Shown here: piece after piece, positions 4,954 to 6,242 of the stretch
Layout of the letters: each line of letters opens with the position of its first letter
Position numbering within the stretch: the stretch's first letter is position 1
NCBI GenBank assembly: GCA_013203195.1
Contig: JABMQM010000050.1
Coordinates: forward strand, 1 to 6,242
Source: Desulfobacteraceae bacterium
Lineage (GTDB): Bacteria > Desulfobacterota > Desulfobacteria > Desulfobacterales > UBA11574
DNA length: 6,242 nt
Reading direction: 5' to 3'
The notes under the pieces: generated by a model
Told to the model about the DNA's origin: nothing
Seen by the model: only the letters and a program-made list of their open reading frames with translations
The model's database searches: none
Made by a program: the position numbers and the translations under genes

Positions 4954-6030
4954 TTAGGTAGACTCTCTATCTTCATACGAAACCTGCCAAATATTTACAC
5001 TGGTTACCAGGGATGAAATAAGACCGATAACAATAACGGTAAACACTTGAACTGCGTGATTTACAAGGGTAAAGCCGGCGGCGTCCTTTGCGGAAACGCC
5101 GAAAAGGGCCAAAGCAAAAACGCCGCCTGCCTCCCAGATTCCCCAGAAACCCGGCACCGACGGCAGGGCAATAAAAAAACAGACAATTATCATAACCGCT
5201 GTAATTTCTTTAAACGACAGCTCAATACCCGGGCAGCCTAAAGCCACGATATACCAGGATAAAGCCGAAAGCCCCCAGATAACGATCGAAAGTCCCGTAC
5301 AAATGTATATCTTTGTCGGATATTTAACAAGTGTAAATCCGGTGGCGAAATTTTCAACAAAACCAACCAGCGGCAGACAGATTTTTTGCTGCAGCTTTAG
5401 TTTAAAAGAAGGCCCGCTGAAGAAAAAGACCGACGGGATGGCCATGACAGCATTGTTGATCACTTTGCGAGTTTTATCAAAACTGACCATGATGATGCCG
5501 GCAATAAGGACTAAAAACAATTGCAGCATGCTCCGGCCGACCATGATAAGGGTTTTCTGGTTTAAATGATAATTCCCAAAGGTGATATCAAGACCGGGAT
5601 CAATCTTAACGGTAGCGAACAAAACAACAAAAAGCACCATCAGGATACCAACATCAAAGACCCTTTCAGCAGCTACGGTTGCAAGCCCTGTTAGAAATGG
5701 GACTTTTTCCTTTTTCAGCAGCACCGCCGGCCTCGCTAATTCACCGACTCTGCCCGGAAGGACGCAGTTTATCATAAAACCGATCATCAAAGGATGAAAG
5801 GCTTGCCAGAAACCGATTTTATGAGCTGATTCCAGGATGATCTGCCAGCGGTAAGCTCTGATGGCAAAAACTATGAATATAACCACAACCGAAGGTATTA
5901 TCCAAAGGTAGTTTATAGAGGCAAGGTAAATAATAAGTTCGGGAAATGGTACATTCTTAAAAGCAAGATAAAGTGCCAGGGCAGATAGTATTATCCCCAG
6001 AATCAGGGAAATGATTGCTTTATTTTTCAT
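4954..6030 (-). CDS. LPG_synthase_TM / UPF0104 family polytopic membrane protein
   Basis: A 358-residue integral membrane protein with roughly eight hydrophobic segments (for example about residues 5-24, 42-58, 113-140, 160-183, 241-264, 276-293 and 325-347). Family landmarks are RAYRWQIIL (58-66), the conserved block NCVLPGRVGELARP (88-101), ERVFDV (122-127), PSVPGFWGIWEAG (290-302) and NHAVQ (324-328). These match the lysylphosphatidylglycerol synthase membrane domain (PF03706; related to AglD/YbhN-type proteins). The soluble aminoacyl-transferase domain of MprF is absent, so lysyl-lipid synthesis should not be assumed. Members are often linked to lipid or glycan handling, but the role here is unknown. 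It begins MKNKAII with only a weak ribosome binding site. The stop is 2 bp before def, so it probably heads the def-fmt operon. Repeat copy C ends 38 bp upstream of the start. Confidence 0.88.
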   Translation of the reverse strand: MKNKAIISLILGIILSALALYLAFKNVPFPELIIYLASINYLWIIPSVVVIFIVFAIRAYRWQIILESAHKIGFWQAFHPLMIGFMINCVLPGRVGELARPAVLLKKEKVPFLTGLATVAAERVFDVGILMVLFVVLFATVKIDPGLDITFGNYHLNQKTLIMVGRSMLQLFLVLIAGIIMVSFDKTRKVINNAVMAIPSVFFFSGPSFKLKLQQKICLPLVGFVENFATGFTLVKYPTKIYICTGLSIVIWGLSALSWYIVALGCPGIELSFKEITAVMIIVCFFIALPSVPGFWGIWEAGGVFALALFGVSAKDAAGFTLVNHAVQVFTVIVIGLISSLVTSVNIWQVSYEDREST

Positions 6031-6067
6031 ATGAGAACGCAGAGCACAGATAGTTCAAGACTAAAGG

Positions 6068-6242
6068 CCTAACCCGGACAAGCCGGAAGCAAAAATATTT
6101 GCCACAAAGACACTAAGGCACAAAGGATATATTTGTTATTCTTTCTTCGTGCCTTGGTGTCTTGATGGCAATAGAAAAAGTTTTGCCATAAAAATAACAA
6201 GTTTCATAACTACCAAACTAATACTTTAATAAACAACCTTTA
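6068..6242 (-). repeat. Intergenic repeat copy C (runs to the window edge)
   Basis: This element is the reverse-orientation homologue of copy B. It starts with CCTAACCCGGACAAGCCG (6068-6085; 16 of 18 with copies A and B). The segment 6196-6233 matches copy B 3315-3352 at 32 of 38 bases. Homology appears to continue to the last base of the window, so its outer end may lie beyond. It occupies the upstream region of the UPF0104-def-fmt operon and contains no ORF. Compared with B it lacks the CAGT-rich hairpin and has an additional A/T-rich segment near 6170-6195. Confidence 0.8.
6101..6169. repeat. Long imperfect inverted repeat at the core of copy C
   Basis: Arms 6101-6125 and 6145-6169 are 25 bases each and complementary at 21 of 25 positions, around a 19-base AT-rich loop. 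The arms carry the GCCACAAAGACAC / AAGGCAC motifs also seen at 3452-3474. The transcript would fold into a long hairpin from either strand. On the minus strand the stem is followed by AAATATTTTT (6100-6091), a weak T tract, so termination of an upstream minus-strand gene is possible but not convincing. Confidence 0.75.

Noticed and set aside
4954..6030. Lysylphosphatidylglycerol synthase (MprF)
   Set aside because: Only the membrane domain is present; the C-terminal aminoacyl-transferase domain needed for lysyl transfer is missing.
6031..6242. Start of another gene upstream of the membrane protein
   Set aside because: No open frame with protein-like character; the interval is explained by repeat copy C.

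Overview
The window looks like part of a chromosome from a Gram-negative, moderately AT-rich bacterium. The most likely source is an anaerobe of the Desulfobacterales/Desulfobacterota type. That placement is an inference: it rests on the gene run def-fmt-rsmB-PASTA protein-rpe, which I recall from that group, and on intergenic repeats rich in CACAAAG/CACGAAA, which I also associate with such genomes. No rRNA or other decisive marker gene is present.

All six genes are on the minus strand, so transcription runs from high to low coordinates. In order of transcription: (i) 6068-6242, an intergenic repeat element (copy C) that reaches the window edge; (ii) 6030-4954, a polytopic membrane protein of the LPG_synthase_TM/UPF0104 family; (iii) 4951-4442, def (peptide deformylase), 2 bp downstream; (iv) 4445-3504, fmt (methionyl-tRNA formyltransferase), overlapping def by 4 bp; (v) 3508-3305, a second repeat element (copy B) that fills the whole fmt-rsmB gap; (vi) 3304-1946, rsmB (16S rRNA m5C967 methyltransferase); (vii) 1949-978, a membrane-anchored protein with three PASTA domains, overlapping rsmB by 4 bp; (viii) 977-627, a 351-bp gap holding a heptanucleotide-rich array, a terminator-like hairpin and a third repeat end (copy A); (ix) 626-1, rpe (ribulose-phosphate 3-epimerase), cut by the window edge after 208 codons.

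Functionally this is a translation cluster. Fmt formylates initiator Met-tRNA, Def removes the formyl group from nascent proteins, and RsmB methylates 16S rRNA. A cell-envelope protein (PASTA) and a central-carbon enzyme (Rpe) follow. The tight junctions suggest two co-transcribed blocks, UPF0104-def-fmt and rsmB-PASTA, with rpe probably separate.

The genes are ordinary and intact. I see no defence system, CRISPR, transposase or biosynthetic cluster. The noteworthy content is intergenic: a repeat family whose 18-bp end lies against three different genes. It supplies the stop codon of fmt, fills the leader of rsmB, and contributes three bases of the rpe Shine-Dalgarno. A separate CAGT/ATCC short-repeat sequence occurs both downstream of the PASTA gene and inside copy B.
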